A stretch of DNA of 64,000 bases from Chlorokybus atmophyticus (lineage: Eukaryota > Streptophyta > Chlorokybophyceae > Chlorokybales > Chlorokybaceae), in the NCBI GenBank assembly GCA_009103225.1, contig RHPI01002090.1, positions 64,214 to 128,213 on the forward strand, read 5' to 3'. The notes under the pieces were generated by a model, which did no database searches, was not told where the DNA came from, and saw only the letters and a list, made by a program, of their open reading frames with translations. Made by a program: the position numbers and the translations under genes. Positions within the stretch are counted from its first letter, which is position 1, and each line of letters begins with the position of its first letter. Of the stretch, positions 11,037 through 22,871 are shown in pieces.

Positions 11037-11569
11037 ACTTCAGCAAGCCTAATGCAGTATCAATCAGTCTAGATTTGTAACTAGTGTGGTGCGCTGTCAC
11101 CATCGTCAATGGCAAGCTCACTTATCCTCTTATCCTGTTTGAGGCCTTCTTGTCTTGTGGTGTGCGAACAACCACCACAACACAAGTGCGAGTGTTGACA
11201 CATGCTTCCTTTGTCGAGCTATGCAGCTCGATGAATAGAACACATGCGTGCACTGTTTTCTGTATGTGTTTAGATTATGCAGCCAGCCCTCACACCCTGT
11301 TCTAATGTCAACATCAGCCACATGCGAACTCTGATGCGTGTCAAGGCAGGTTGCCATTTTATGGAACACTGACCCATCATAGCGGCTGCCTGGCTGGTTT
11401 GCTAACGCGCATTATGTGTTGTCGGTTGAATTGACTGCAGTTGTGTGCACGTGTGCGTCAATCACGCTAAAAACGAGTGTCAATTAAGGCGCTCTCCCTG
11501 GGCAACAGGTCATTGAACACTATGTTGGCCATGCGTGCTCAATCTAATAACATCACACCAGTACAATGC
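11037..11569. other. Intergenic between RSP3 and the F-box pseudogene
   Basis: No coding frame. It is homologous in reverse to about 17350-17850, so it belongs to the inverted duplication. Confidence 0.6.
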
Positions 11570-12292
11570 CTGATCTAGAGGGGCCTAGAGTACAAGCAGG
11601 CACAATCATGCGCAAGAGTGCGCGCGTCAACACGCACTCGTCTCCCGTGACGAGTGGCCACTTCTGCGGAGCGAAGTTGAACCGCACAGCTAATACGTAC
11701 TCTTCTGCGCAATATTACGGGAAAGCCTTCAGCTTGTTGTAAAGCTTACCCCCGCAACCTTTGTCATGCACCTCCGTCATGATCTTGCTGGGCGGGTCAG
11801 CGAGCCGCATGTCCAATCGCTGCAACTCGCCATCTTCCACCGTGACAAGGAGGATAGCCAACACCACCTCCCGAGAAACAGCCTCCAGAGTCTTCCATGT
11901 CACAGGCGACATTGTGCAATGGTAGTTACTGTCTCTGTTGTAGTGGCGGGCGTAGTAGCAGCGCCTTTTCCCGTTCCACTTCAAACTCCCCGTACGTTAT
12001 GAGCAGGCTGGCTCCTTTTAGTTGCGGCATGCAAAAGGCCACATGCGTCATGTCAACTCGATGAGCTGGTCGCATGCGGTAGCATTCATGCGCTTGAGCC
12101 TTCAGCACTGAGGGAGAAGGCCACAATCTCTGGTCGTACTCCTCTTGCTCCGCTTCGACGGCGTCCCTCCACAGCTTGTTGATGCATTGCACGTGCGCAG
12201 TCTTTGGGAGGCAACACCTTTGTGATCAACTTGACCAGGTCGTGGCTCTTTAAAACAAGGGCTTGCGCTACCCCTGGTGCTTCACTCTGCAT
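11570..12292 (-). pseudogene. F-box-like gene, broken copy
   Basis: It begins like the intact copy at 16591 (MQSEAPGVAQALV, ATG 12292-12290), but the frame breaks twice. Near 12190 two bases are missing relative to the intact copy, just before the QCINKLWRDAVE segment. Two more are missing near 11985, after YGEF. The three frames between them still spell the whole family sequence (CYRMRPAHRVD, YYARHYNRD, EVHDKGCGGKLY), and the reading ends early at LKAFP. I read it as a decayed inverted duplicate of the gene at 16.6 kb. Confidence 0.8.
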
Positions 12293-13488
12293 GCTGAGAG
12301 GAGAGTACACTGCAACGACAAAAGAAATGGCCACTGTGCGATTGTTTGATTCTAAGAGGCAAGCTTACAGCGAAAAGGACCACACATAGGCTTGTTTGCA
12401 TGCAAAGAGTTGAATAAAGAACCGTAGCTGCTGTCACAGCAGTAGCAAGCAAGTGTGCCATGCAACTGTGACTCAGCATGACTGTGAGCACGCTGCTGTG
12501 CTCAATACTTGAACGACGGAGCATGCATGCATATCTGTGTCCAGCTAGCCCAGGCTTGTGCGTGTGTACGCATAATACGCACCTTGTCACTGTCATCCTG
12601 GCGCATACAAGCACAGCTACCTTGTCAGCCTCCAACTGACAAGGTTGCGGCAGCTGCAGGATGGTGGGTGAGGGCAGGCCGCTTGTTGCAGTTTTCTAGT
12701 CTCCTCCTGTCAAATGAATTAGGCCTGCAAGCAACAACCCAGTCCCGCTACCGCCACAGCCGCCGCCGGCGTTGCCTGCGTGCACCAGGCACGGCACCAC
12801 GACCAAGTACGGTACAGCCGCCCGTTCTTGCTGGCTGTCGTCGTCGTCACTTGGCTAGTTGCATCAGGCCCCTAGGCTAAGGCTTAGGCCCTCTAGTGAA
12901 CAAAGCTCTGAGTGGGTGGGTGATTATGCGTGTGGGACTGCCATGTGCGCTTGCATGTGTGGCATAAGTGTGAGCCGCATGAAAGGAGCATTCCATTAGA
13001 TGTTTGCACCAGCAGGCTGTTAAACTGGCACGGAACGCAGCATGTGATCGCCGCTGCTTGCTCGGCGTAAAGTAGCGCACAATCGGCTTCGTAAAAATGC
13101 GGCTTCCACATGCATCGCGCTCTGCAAATGCTTCCTTTGCTGCTTGCTACTACCCCTTCCCTCTGCCCACACTCCTCCCCCAGTCTATAGCTAGTGCACT
13201 TAGCTATAGTTTACTAAGGCCCCCCACCCCGATGTTTTTGCCTTGCTTGTGCTGTATGATGTATGATCAAGCTTTGCTGTGTTGTGCTTGCTTGCTTGAC
13301 TGATTGGCCCCAATCCATATGTCGTGTACTATGCATCTACACTACCATCCATGCCACACTTGATGGATTCGTGATTAGCGCAGTTCAGCCTTTTTTGTTG
13401 CGTAATGAAACTATGGAACATGCCCGGTACATTGTGAAATTCATCTGGCATTCACATACCACAACATGTTGTATAATACATGTACAGT
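12293..13488. other. Duplication-arm flank and intergenic DNA, no gene seen
   Basis: 12600-13120 matches 15945-16210 in reverse, including a GCC-rich stretch (12770-12800) and the GTGCGCTACT-type segment near 13060. From 13120 to 13488 I see no gene and no match to the other arm. Confidence 0.55.
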
Positions 13489-15010
13489 CGTCGCAAAATG
13501 TTTCCCCTGCCGGCCGACTGAATATTGGCAACGGCCGTGCACCTGAGATGACTCATTTAGCCTGTCGACCTTCAGTCTACCGGCGATCTCGATACAGGGA
13601 CCTGAGCATAACGGCCGTCACCATTAGTTGGCGGCCGTCTGCATAAAGGGACTGACCCTAATTAATAGGTACCTGTCAGGTACTCAACAGTTAAGCAGAG
13701 GGGACTTGACCTAACTAACATGTACCTATCAGCCAGGTACCGGCGACTGTACGCTAACTGAGCGAAATTGTCAGGTACCTTAAGGTACCTACCGTTAATG
13801 AGGTGTACCTTCAAAGTTATCTGCTGGTACTGCTCAATCATGATTAGGTGTCACACGTGATTGTCGTCATCAGCTGTGCAAGAATGCGTGACAAATAATA
13901 AACCACAAAAACATAAATAAATTACAATGTAATATACCAAGTTACTACTACTACTGCTAGTACAATTAGACTACCAATACTGCTACCACTACCACTACCA
14001 CTACTGCTACTACCTTCTTAGGTACTACTGCAAGTACTACCCTTGTACTGAGCTGCGGCTCCTGCACCGCCCGCTCCGGCTCCGCCGCCGCCGTTCCTTC
14101 TCCGCCGCCGCTGCCGCCGCCTGGCGTGATTTGGCCTAGCCTGACCTGGTCTGGCCTAGCCTGGCCTGGCCTGGCCGCCCTGAGGCAAGGAGGGTGGTTA
14201 GATGGCATGCGGTGTCGCACGTAGTACAACGTCAGACAGCAACCAAGCTCACCTACTGTTAGCCGTCGCCGCCGCCACCGCCGCCGTTGCCGCCGCCGCC
14301 GCCGCCATCACCGCCGCCGCCGCCCACAACGCTCTGTTCAACTTGAAGCCGTTGAGCGTTTGATTGACTTGGGCAGCCAAAGTCATTCAAACGCGTTGTT
14401 GAAACGTGACTAGCAACGGCATTACCATATTATTATAATGGTCCAAAAGTACCAATGTCGCACTGGCACTGTTTGTACCATTGATATAGTACGGCGGCTG
14501 CATTGTACAAGCGTCTCGACTTGCCGGCCGGTACTACCGTTCCGACTTGCCGACCTTTAGAGACCGACGGTCCCTTGTATCATATTTGACACACAATAAG
14601 TAGGTCGCCGCCGCGTTAAGTGCACGACCGGCGATCGGCCGTCACTTATAAACGCAGTAAGGTCACCTGATAGGGATTAACGGTGGCTGGCTTGCCAAAG
14701 TAGGCAGGCCATCACGCATACTTTTTGACGGTTAGGGTACGACCGACGGTCGGCCGTCACTGTATGAGACCCAAATTGACTTGACTGCTATACAGATAGG
14801 TCGCCATCGCGCAAATGGGACGACTGACAATCGGCCGTCACCTTAAAGTGAGGTGTTGCCGTCACAGGCAGGCCGCCGTCGATTGTACTTATCGGTCGAC
14901 CGCTTGCCGTCGGTATATGTTGCTTGATAGTAACGGCCGTCCTAAAAAGTCCCTTTATGGACCAATCCGTTACGTCACGTAGGGTCAGGCACCTGTCAGT
15001 CTCTTGTCAA
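13489..15010 (+). repeat. Mosaic interspersed repeat, copy 2
   Basis: An uninterrupted relative of the element at 1909-2669 plus 3791-4300. Order: GTCGCAAAATGTTTCCCC head, GGTACCT motifs, TAC-trinucleotide run (13945-14040), GCC-rich run with (GCCTGGCCTG)n, then a tail holding several copies of a CGGCCGTCAC motif. Near the right end ATAAAGGGAC and ACGGCCGTTA motifs occur inverted relative to the head, a fold-back-like design. No long ORF. It sits in the spacer of the RSP3/F-box inverted duplication. Confidence 0.65.
14571..14960. repeat. Degenerate array of CGGCCGTCAC motifs
   Basis: The blocks AGGTCGCC..CGCG and GACCG.CG.TCGGCCGTCAC recur at roughly 14615-14650, 14735-14760, 14795-14840 and 14930-14950, as diverged units about 100 bp apart. 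They are internal tandem repeats of the mosaic element. Confidence 0.6.
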
Positions 15011-15944
15011 TTACTGTGTAAAATTCGCGACGGTCTATCCCCCTCAAGAGCATACAGTTTATCCTCCGCTCCTATGCTCTTGACGTGGTAATTCTCCAGC
15101 GTCTAACAGCTAATATGCTATGGGATGTCAAGAGCATACACATGCTATTAACGCAATTATGCCCATTAAATTACGCCCATCACGTCACGCGTATCACGTT
15201 GCGCTCATTGCTCCATCACGTCGTTACGTTTACTGCGCATCGCACCTTACGAATCATCATGCGCTATTCATCACGCTGTATGCCACACTCATTACGCGCG
15301 ACTCCCCCCACCTTGAAGGATGCTCTCAAATTTAAGGGATACATGAAAAATTAACATGCTTCACGGTTAAGCATATTCTCTTTACCACCACTATTACCTA
15401 TATTCCGTTTGGTAATGTCATTTTCTATGCTGTTAGCGGAGTTATTCTTTTGGAGTAAAGTCTTGTAGCGGGGGTAGACCAGCGATACAGTGTGCAGTAT
15501 ACCGACGGTACCGTCTAAGCTCGTTATATCAATCACGTTCGTCTTTTGGCTTTTCATTCTATCAATTGAATTATCCTCTTGGTGCTTATAAGAACAAATA
15601 TTCAATTATTGTGTGCATGATATATATTCCAATAGGGGTATGGAATTGATACATAGTCATTGATGGTTACATTATATTCGAAACTGTAAGATAACAAGTT
15701 TACGCTAATAATAATAATGGAATAAGTATGCCTTAGCGAAGTATTTCCCCCCCGTTACAAGACTGAGCCCACTTCAAACTGTAAGCCTTCGCTTTAGTCT
15801 TATTACGTACGAGACTATTCCACTAACCGATGATATTTGCCTGCAAAACCATCGGTCTTTTGCAAATCTATGATCTTAACGGGGTTATTCTTTTAAACCG
15901 AAGTCCTTTAACGGGGGCAGACTGTATTGCATGTACCGATAGTG
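15011..15944. repeat. TIR-element relics (two families)
   Basis: 15030-15350 carries the AAGAGCATACAGTTTATCC family also seen at 45.4-45.7 and 46.19-46.35 kb. 15378-15490 and 15755-15935 carry the family ending in TAGCGGGGGTAGAC with AATAAC.CCGTT, also seen at 45.23 and 45.74-46.19 kb. The copies are fragmented and have no transposase frame. Confidence 0.6.
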
Positions 15945-16590
15945 TAGCAGATGCACGTGGCAGCCGCGTTTTGATGAAGTGTGCGCTACTCTACGCTGAG
16001 CAAGCATCAGCCAGCGCTCACATCGTGCTTATGTGCCAATTTGACAGCCTGCTGGTGCATGCGGGCAACGCCGGCGGCGGCTGTGGCGGTAGCGAGACTG
16101 GGTCGTTGCTTGCAGGCCTAATTCATCTGACAGGAGGGGACAACAAACTGCAACAAGCGGCCTGCCCTCAACCATCATCCTGCAGCCTGCCGGCTTGGAA
16201 GGTAAGGTAAGCTGCGCCATGCATGCGCCAGCGAGACAGTGACAGGGTGTGCATGTGTGCACATACATACACGCACAAGCCTGAGCTAACTTGACGTGAT
16301 CACGCAAGTTCCATTAATTCAGATGTTAGCGCAGCAGCATGCCTCACAGTGCATAGCACAACAGCAGCTGCTGCCGCAGTTGCTTTGATGGTTCCATGGC
16401 ACAGTGCATGTGGGATGACCAGTCCAAGTCTGTAAGGAGTCTCACAACAATTCACTTCTTGCTGCATGTAAACAATGAATCGTGTCAGTCGTTTGCGCTG
16501 TAAGCTTGCCTCTGTCCACCACGATGAACGAATCGCACAGTGGCCGTTTTGCTTTGTCCTTGCAATATCAGAATCTCTTCTCCTCTCAGA

Positions 16591-17328
16591 ATGCAGAGTG
16601 AAGCACCAGGGGTAGCGCAAGCCCTTGTTTTTGAGAGCCACGACCTGGTCAAGCTGATCATAAAGGAATTGTTTCCCAGAGACTGGGCACGTGTGCAATG
16701 CATCAACAAGCTTTGGAGGGACGCAGTTGAAGGGGAGCAAGAGGAGTACTACCAAAAACTGTGGCCTGTACCCGCAGCGCTAAAGAGTCAAGTGCACGGC
16801 TGCTACCGCATGCGACCAATGCAGCGGGTTGATGACGTTACGCATGTGGCCTTTTGCATGGCGCAACTCAAGGGAGCCAACCTGCTCACCCCGTACGGGG
16901 AGTTTGGGGAGTGGAACGGGATAAAAGGATGCTGCTACGCTCGCCACTACAACAGAGACAACAACTGCATTTACACAATGTCGCCTGTGACAAGGGAGAC
17001 TCTGCTGGCTTTCTCTCAGGAGGTGGTGTTGGCTATCTTCCTTCTCACATTGGAGGACGGCGAGTTGCAGCGCGTGGACACGCTCGCTGACACGCTCGGC
17101 AGAGTCAGGACGGAGGTGTACGACAAGGGCTGCGGGGGTAAGGTTTACATCAAGCTGAGGGCTTTCCCAAAGGTTTATGCGGAAGAGTACGACACGGTGG
17201 AATTGCGGTTGGACTTCGCCCCGCTGAAGTGGCCACCCATCGCGAGCAGAGACAAGTGTGTGTTGACACGCGCGCGCTTGCACACGAATGTGCCTGCTTC
17301 TATCTTCGGTATCTCCTCTGCACCATAG
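16591..17328 (+). CDS. F-box-like protein (intact copy)
   Basis: A single open frame of 245 codons from ATG 16591 (MQSEAPGVAQALV) to TAG 17326-17328. Residues about 15-55 (HDLVKLIIKELFPRDWARVQ, then CINKLWRDAV and YYQKLW) have the spacing of an F-box: hydrophobic helix, P-R-D, then the LWRDA helix and a closing LW. F-box proteins usually link a substrate to SKP1-CUL1 ubiquitin ligases, but this match is by pattern only. The rest (CYARHYNRDNN, EVYDKGCGGKVYIKL) matches no family I know. An acceptor-like CTCTCAG directly before the ATG suggests a non-coding 5' exon. The inverted partner at 11.57-12.29 kb is broken by frameshifts, so this is the surviving copy. Confidence 0.6.
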   Translation: MQSEAPGVAQALVFESHDLVKLIIKELFPRDWARVQCINKLWRDAVEGEQEEYYQKLWPVPAALKSQVHGCYRMRPMQRVDDVTHVAFCMAQLKGANLLTPYGEFGEWNGIKGCCYARHYNRDNNCIYTMSPVTRETLLAFSQEVVLAIFLLTLEDGELQRVDTLADTLGRVRTEVYDKGCGGKVYIKLRAFPKVYAEEYDTVELRLDFAPLKWPPIASRDKCVLTRARLHTNVPASIFGISSAP

Positions 17329-17849
17329 ATGTGCGTAATGTCATCTAAGCATGCATGGCCAATGTAATGTTCAATGACCTGTTGTTGCAGAGTGCTGTAC
17401 ATGACTCTTCTCTCGCTTAATTGACGCACACATGCACACAACTGCAGTCAGTGGAAATGCCAACACACGACGCGTCATCAGCAAACCAATCGGGTGGTTG
17501 TGACGATGGGTCAGTGTTCTAAGAATTGGCATCCTGCCTTGCTCGCGCAACAGAGTTCGCTTGTGGCTGATGTTGACATCAGAACAGGTTGTGAGGCTGG
17601 CTGCATGACCTAGACAGACTCAACAAAAAAAAAAAAGACTGGCAATTGTAGATTCGTTCACTGAGATGAACAGCTTGTGCATCACAGCAACTCGTGTTGC
17701 TGATGCACTGCAAGGCAAGAAGGCCTCAAACAGGATGAGAGGTGGGCTCACCTCCACTGTTGTCAGTGTACCAAACTACCTGCATAACCGGAGTCTTTGT
17801 TTCTGCACACTGCACTGGGCTTGCAACAGCTCACAATTCTCATGCAGCT
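17329..17849. other. Intergenic, part of the duplication arm
   Basis: It holds a poly-A run near 17622-17636 and no gene. It corresponds to 11037-11570 in reverse. Confidence 0.5.
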
Positions 17850-19425
17850 GAACTTATAACAGTTGCATCGCTCACGCCAGCACCATTCTCTCCTTGAGTG
17901 CTCCCATCAATGTTGTCCAGCACCAGCGCGACGACCAAGTCCGACCGCACCACAGTACCCTGCAACGCAAATTACACGTATCACACTCTCCACCCAACTA
18001 ACAAGTAACTTCGTACACACTCTTACCTTCTCAAGCAGTACTTGCAGTACGGCTTTGTTGACGGCGCTCTTGTCGTTGAGGTCGACGCCCGTGTCGGCCA
18101 ACGGAGGCAGGCTGACGGGGATGTCGCTCTCGCGCACCTCGACATACTTTTCGCGCCTCAGCGTCCGCCATCGCGCTCACCGGGAACGCTATGTGGAACG
18201 CTATGTGCTCCTGATGGCAGAGATGGACATTGTGTGAATGAGAATCTGCTGCTATATGCATACACAGTTACTACTCCCCACCTGTCGGGCTTGTTCGCGT
18301 TCATTGGTGCGGGCTTGCGCTTAAGCTTAAAGGCCTTTGCGTGCCTCTGTGCACTGCTCCTTCGATTGTCCTGGGAAGCAGAATGCAGTTGAGTCGTAAA
18401 AGAGGGGAGTAGTGTGTCACCATCATCGCCGAAACACATGCCTGCACACGTGCACTCGCACACACACACACACCTTTTTTCACAAAGGAGCCTGAGCAGC
18501 TTGTCGGCAAGCGCGCACTTCTCCTGCACGGCCATGCGCGCAGCCTTGCTTCCCTGCCAATGGTTGGTTGTTGTCATCATCAATTTCATCGTCGTCATGG
18601 TCACCACCATGACCGACATCATCATCATCATCACAAGCACCATATTCACACCTGCGCGTGGCTTTGGCTATGCGTTCGAGTTTTTCCGTGCGCTCCCGTG
18701 CCCGTTTCAACTCAGCCGCTGCCCGCTGCTCCTCAGCCACCCTCACCGTGTGCGTAATCTGCACACAGCACGCGCGTGCGTGTGTGTGCATGTGTGCAGT
18801 CTCATTCCATTCAACTTTGATATCATTTGCTTCCGCTCACCAGCCGCTCGACTGCGGCACAAGCGACGCGTTCCCTCTCTGCGTTGGCGGCGGCTGCAGC
18901 CAGCAGCCAAGGCATGAAGTGCTTGACCTGCATGCGTGGGGCGTGTGGGATTTGCATCTCTGTGTTGTATGTGTATTGTTGCAGTCGCGTTTGAGTCCAT
19001 GAAAACCATGCAGACTTGATATAGACATGCGCATTTGCATATGCCCAAGCAAACAGGGACTTGCACGCAACGCCAGCTCCCACGCACACATTCACTCACG
19101 CACGCACGCACACGCACACACACACACCGCTTTCTCGACGGAGTTTCAGAACAAGCCGGCCGCGTAGAGGTTCTTGAAGAGGGAGGTCATCAAGCCCAAC
19201 AGGTACGACCGCGCGAACGACTGCGCGGCCACCTTCGCGTGCACCTCCTTCTCCTTCGCCACACGCGCCTTCTCCTGCAAACCAACAACCATGTCACAAC
19301 AATACCCGAGTGCGTACACATTGTGAGTCACACGCATAGCCTACTACAACATACTTTTGTGATACGTCTCTCTTTCTCCTCAATCCGCCTTCTCTCTGCG
19401 GCTTCAAGTCTTTGGCAGCCATGAG
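17850..19425 (-). pseudogene. RSP3: RSP3, 5'-truncated broken duplicate
   Basis: Carries counterparts of RSP3 exons 5-12 only. Exon 5 equivalent (19360-19425) has two extra A residues at its end, giving a frameshift. Exon 6 equivalent (about 19133-19275) reads VAAQSFARSYL and then meets an in-frame TGA at 19148-19146 where the intact copy has a Tyr codon context, and its donor is altered. Exon 11 equivalent (near 18150) has a small deletion that shifts the frame after MADAEAR. Exon 8 (ITHTVRVAEEQRAAAE) and exon 12 are still recognisable. There is no start and no exons 1-4, so it cannot encode a full protein. Confidence 0.92.
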
Positions 19426-20289
19426 TTGTTGGCGTGATGGCTGCTGCGCGCGTGCGATGACGATGTTGTTGACTTAGGTAGTAGAAGCGCCCAACGCAAA
19501 TCAGGCATCGACCGGTCTCTGCTCATGCTGCTGTCAAGACTTGCACATTAATGCATGGCATGCTGTAGCCTCTCCTTGCAGCCTCGCATGCAGCCTGAGC
19601 GTACCTATTGCCACAACAGGTGCGTAAAGTGTGTGTGCTACTCTCCATATTTCTCAGCAAAGAGTTGAGACGTGAGGCATGCCCTCTGCATTAGTGCGCA
19701 ATTGCCGATGTGATGGGTGCGCCAGTTCCAGTCTCAAACATTTAATCATGCAACATAATGACCGTACTGAATGCAAAATATGGCGTGTACTATGCGGGAA
19801 ACAACTTGTGCTCGGTTGCATGCAAGCTGCAGGCAGTATTGTGTGCTTTGCGGCCGTCATCTGACCACTGCCGAAGCACAAATTCTGCCTGTATTGCTTG
19901 AAAGCACGCCAGCATACAAACCTGTACATGCTGATGAACAGGTTAGGTGGGCAATCTGACAGTGGAAGCCCTGCGTGGGGAGGGGGCGGCGGGCTGCCAG
20001 GCGGAGGAGGCTGAGAACATCGCCGCCGCCGCCGCCACTGTGATCTCTGTAGCAGGAGGCACGTCCTGCCCCGTATGATGCCTCGTCCCCCTTGTCGCCG
20101 GCATCGCTGGTCGCGCTCCCCGCCTCCACCGCCACCGCCGCCGCCAGGTCCATCGTCAACACGGCCCCCCACAACCTGCAGCAAAGAGTGTTCAAAGTGT
20201 TTGAATTGGGGCAAAGCTAAGCGGGGGGCTATGAAACAACAGAAGAAGATCTGAGGTGTGCATTGGGGCTTGCGGTCAGTCTGGTGCTC
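19426..20289. other. Upstream region of CysRS, no gene called
   Basis: A GC-rich block at 19975-20165 is open on the minus strand in two frames (poly-Gly or poly-Pro like), but codon content is low-complexity and I cannot assign a protein. It may be a 5' exon of a divergent gene or promoter-proximal DNA. Confidence 0.4.
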
Positions 20290-22871
20290 ATGGCGGCGGC
20301 GGCGGTGGTCGGGGGGTGGGCGATGAGGGGATGCTGCCTAGCTGCGTCCCTGCCGCTGCGGCTAGCGCTGAAGCCGCCTTTACGGAGAGGCGATGCAGGC
20401 GTGCTGCGCCGAAGAGCGCTGCCGCCGCCTCTTTCTAGCTCGCCAAGCTGCCACGTAGCGAGCGCTTCTTCCCACTTGCATGCGCAGACCTCCGCTTCAC
20501 CTTCCTCGTCCTCCTCCTCCTCTTCCTCGAGGCCTGAGCTCTGGTTGTACAGCACCTCCAGCCGAAGCAAAGAGCGTTTTGTGGAGGAGACGCCTGGCAA
20601 GGTGTCCATGTACGTCTGCGGCGTCACAGCATACGACTATAGTCACATTGGCCATGCGAGGGTGTATGTGGCGTTTGATGTCCTCTTCCGACTTTTACTT
20701 CACCTAGGTATGTGTACAACGAGCCAGCTTAAGCAATGCCATGCTGAAGTCACTGGAGTGGTAATGTGAGAAGTGACAGCACAAATGTTGGGCACATTGG
20801 GCCATTTTCACATCCACGAGCACTTCATCACATTGAACTTCACGAGCTGTATGCTATGATCATGCAACACGTACAGCTGGGTGGCAACTGCATGCATGCT
20901 TGTGCTGTTACAGTCAGTCATAATCTTCAATTTATTTTGCACAGCGTTGTCACACTATGAAGACATAGTTGTTAGAGCCCATGCTGAGTAAGATGTGTAT
21001 GCGTGCGTGGTTCAGGCTACGATGTAAAGTACGCAAGGAACTTCACAGACGTCGACGACAAAATCATTGCTCGCGCTCGACAGCTTGGCGAGGAGTCGAA
21101 CGCTCTTGCTGAGCGCTTTATCAACGAGTTCCACGCAGACATGGCAGCGCTAGGCTGCTTGCCACCCACAAGCGAGCCGCGCGTGACGGCACACATTCCC
21201 GACATCATCGACATGATTGAGGTACACCACTGTCTAGGGATCCAAGACATGTTGCTTATGAAACACTAGTGCAGTGACCAAGTTGGGTAGCTATGATAGA
21301 TGTTTTTGTTGCTGATACTGCTGCTGTTGGTGTGCAGAACATAATCAAGCGGGGCCACGCATACACGCAAGGCGGTGACGTGTACTTTGATGTCAAAAGC
21401 TTTGCCGAGTATGGCCAGCTGTCGGGCCGAGGCGGGGAGGTTGAGGCGGCCACAGGCCGTGCGAGAGTGGAGGCAGATGCGCGCAAACGTGACCCCGCAG
21501 ATTTCGCATTGTGGAAGGTAAGCTTGGCAAGTAGTAGTACATATAGTATGCTGGTGCAAACACGAGCATGCGTTTGTGTGCGTGTGCGTGTGCATGTGCA
21601 TGTGCGTGTGTAATGTACACTCCCAATCGTTTTTGTGCATGAGCGTGCTGCTGAGCAGTCCCACATGAGCGTCATCAAACTGCTTGGATTACATGTGGGT
21701 TTGCCCTTTCGCAGTCGGCTAAGCCTCTAGAGCCTAGTTGGGACTCGCCCTGGGGTCCGGGAAGGCCAGGTTGGCACATCGAATGCAGCGCGATGATCGC
21801 GCGCGTCCTGGGTGACAGGATCGACATCCATGGAGGTGGAGCAGACCTGATCTTCCCACACCACGAGAACGAGATTGCGCAGTCGAAGGCTGCCTGCTCG
21901 CACGCACACGTTGGTTACTGGCTTCATAATGGTTTTGTCACGGTGGATGACACAAAGATGTCCAAGTCTTTGGGCAACTTCCAGACCATCCGCCAGGTAA
22001 GCATTTGAGATTTACACATTCTTCCATCACAACCCTGCGTGCATCTGTAATTGTTAGTACCATCACAGCACAATCAATTCCGCAACATCTTTATCAATGT
22101 GTTTAAAATTCTGCAGGTGTTGAGCAATTATCACCCTTTTGCGCTGCGGTGGCTGCTAGTGGGCACCCATTATCGGGCGCCGATCCAGTTTTCAGCCAAC
22201 TTGATGGATATGGCGTCTCAACGCATATACGCAGTCTATCAAGCGCTGGACGACGTATCACATCATCCCAACAACACATCCAACAGTGCAGAGCACGCAG
22301 ATGCAGAGGCAGATGCGCTGCGCAACACCGTGTTGACAGCGCTGTGCGACGATATGGCGACACCCAGCGCTGTTGCTGCCCTATCAGAACCGCTGCGGAT
22401 TGTGAACGAGCTGCTCTATACCAAGAAGGTACACATCACTAGTAATATCTGGCATGTTGTGCTTGCGCATGACAATGGCTCGCGGGTCATGTCATGTGGC
22501 AACAGGTCAGGTTGAATTGTGAACATCATCTCCTGCAGGGCCGTAAAACGAAGGGTCGGGAACAGCTGTTGGCTGCCTGGGGAGCTGCGATTCAAGACAG
22601 CTTGCAGTTGCTTGGGTTTGATGCGCAGCACCCAGATAGAGTGCTACAGGAGTTGAAGTCTATGGCGCTGGTTCGCGCCAAAATGACTGAGGAGGAGATT
22701 CAAACACTTGTAGCAGAGAGGAAGGCCGCGCGTGTCAACAAAGAATATGGACGTGCTGATGAGATCAGGAGGTCCCTGGAGATGCGCGGCATTGCGCTCA
22801 TGGATTTGGGCGAGGTGACCAGCTGGCAACCAACCGCGCCGCAATTGAGCCAAGAACCAGTGACTGCGTAA
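20290..22871 (+). CDS. Cysteinyl-tRNA synthetase, organelle-targeted
   Basis: Charges tRNA-Cys with cysteine. Six exons: 20290-20707, 21016-21221, 21338-21517, 21715-21996, 22117-22428, 22539-22871, giving 576 residues. Residues 1-95 are an Arg/Ser/Ala-rich leader with a poly-Ser run, typical of chloroplast or mitochondrial (often dual) targeting. The class I core follows: zinc ligand Cys110 ([20 protein letters not shown] with HIGH at 119-122), [10 protein letters not shown], the zinc site WHIECS (288-292) and HHENE (317-321), and KMSKSLGNF (349-357). The C-terminal part has EYGRADEIR and ends LGEVTSWQP..., within the normal length for the family. All introns are GT-AG. Start chosen as the first ATG of the leader; an upstream in-frame TTG is not used. 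Confidence 0.95.

Larger units (their letters stand above)
9357..13120. repeat. Left arm of a 3.5-3.8 kb inverted duplication
   Basis: This segment is homologous in reverse to 15945-19425. It covers RSP3 exon 5 to the end, the intergenic DNA, the F-box-like unit and about 700 bp beyond. The match inside RSP3 starts abruptly within exon 5. Divergence is moderate: exons match well, while introns and intergenic DNA carry many indels. Confidence 0.85.
15945..19425. repeat. Right arm of the inverted duplication
   Basis: Reverse-complement homologue of 9357-13120. It ends inside the copy of RSP3 exon 5 at about 19425, beyond which no match to RSP3 exons 1-4 is found. Confidence 0.85.
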
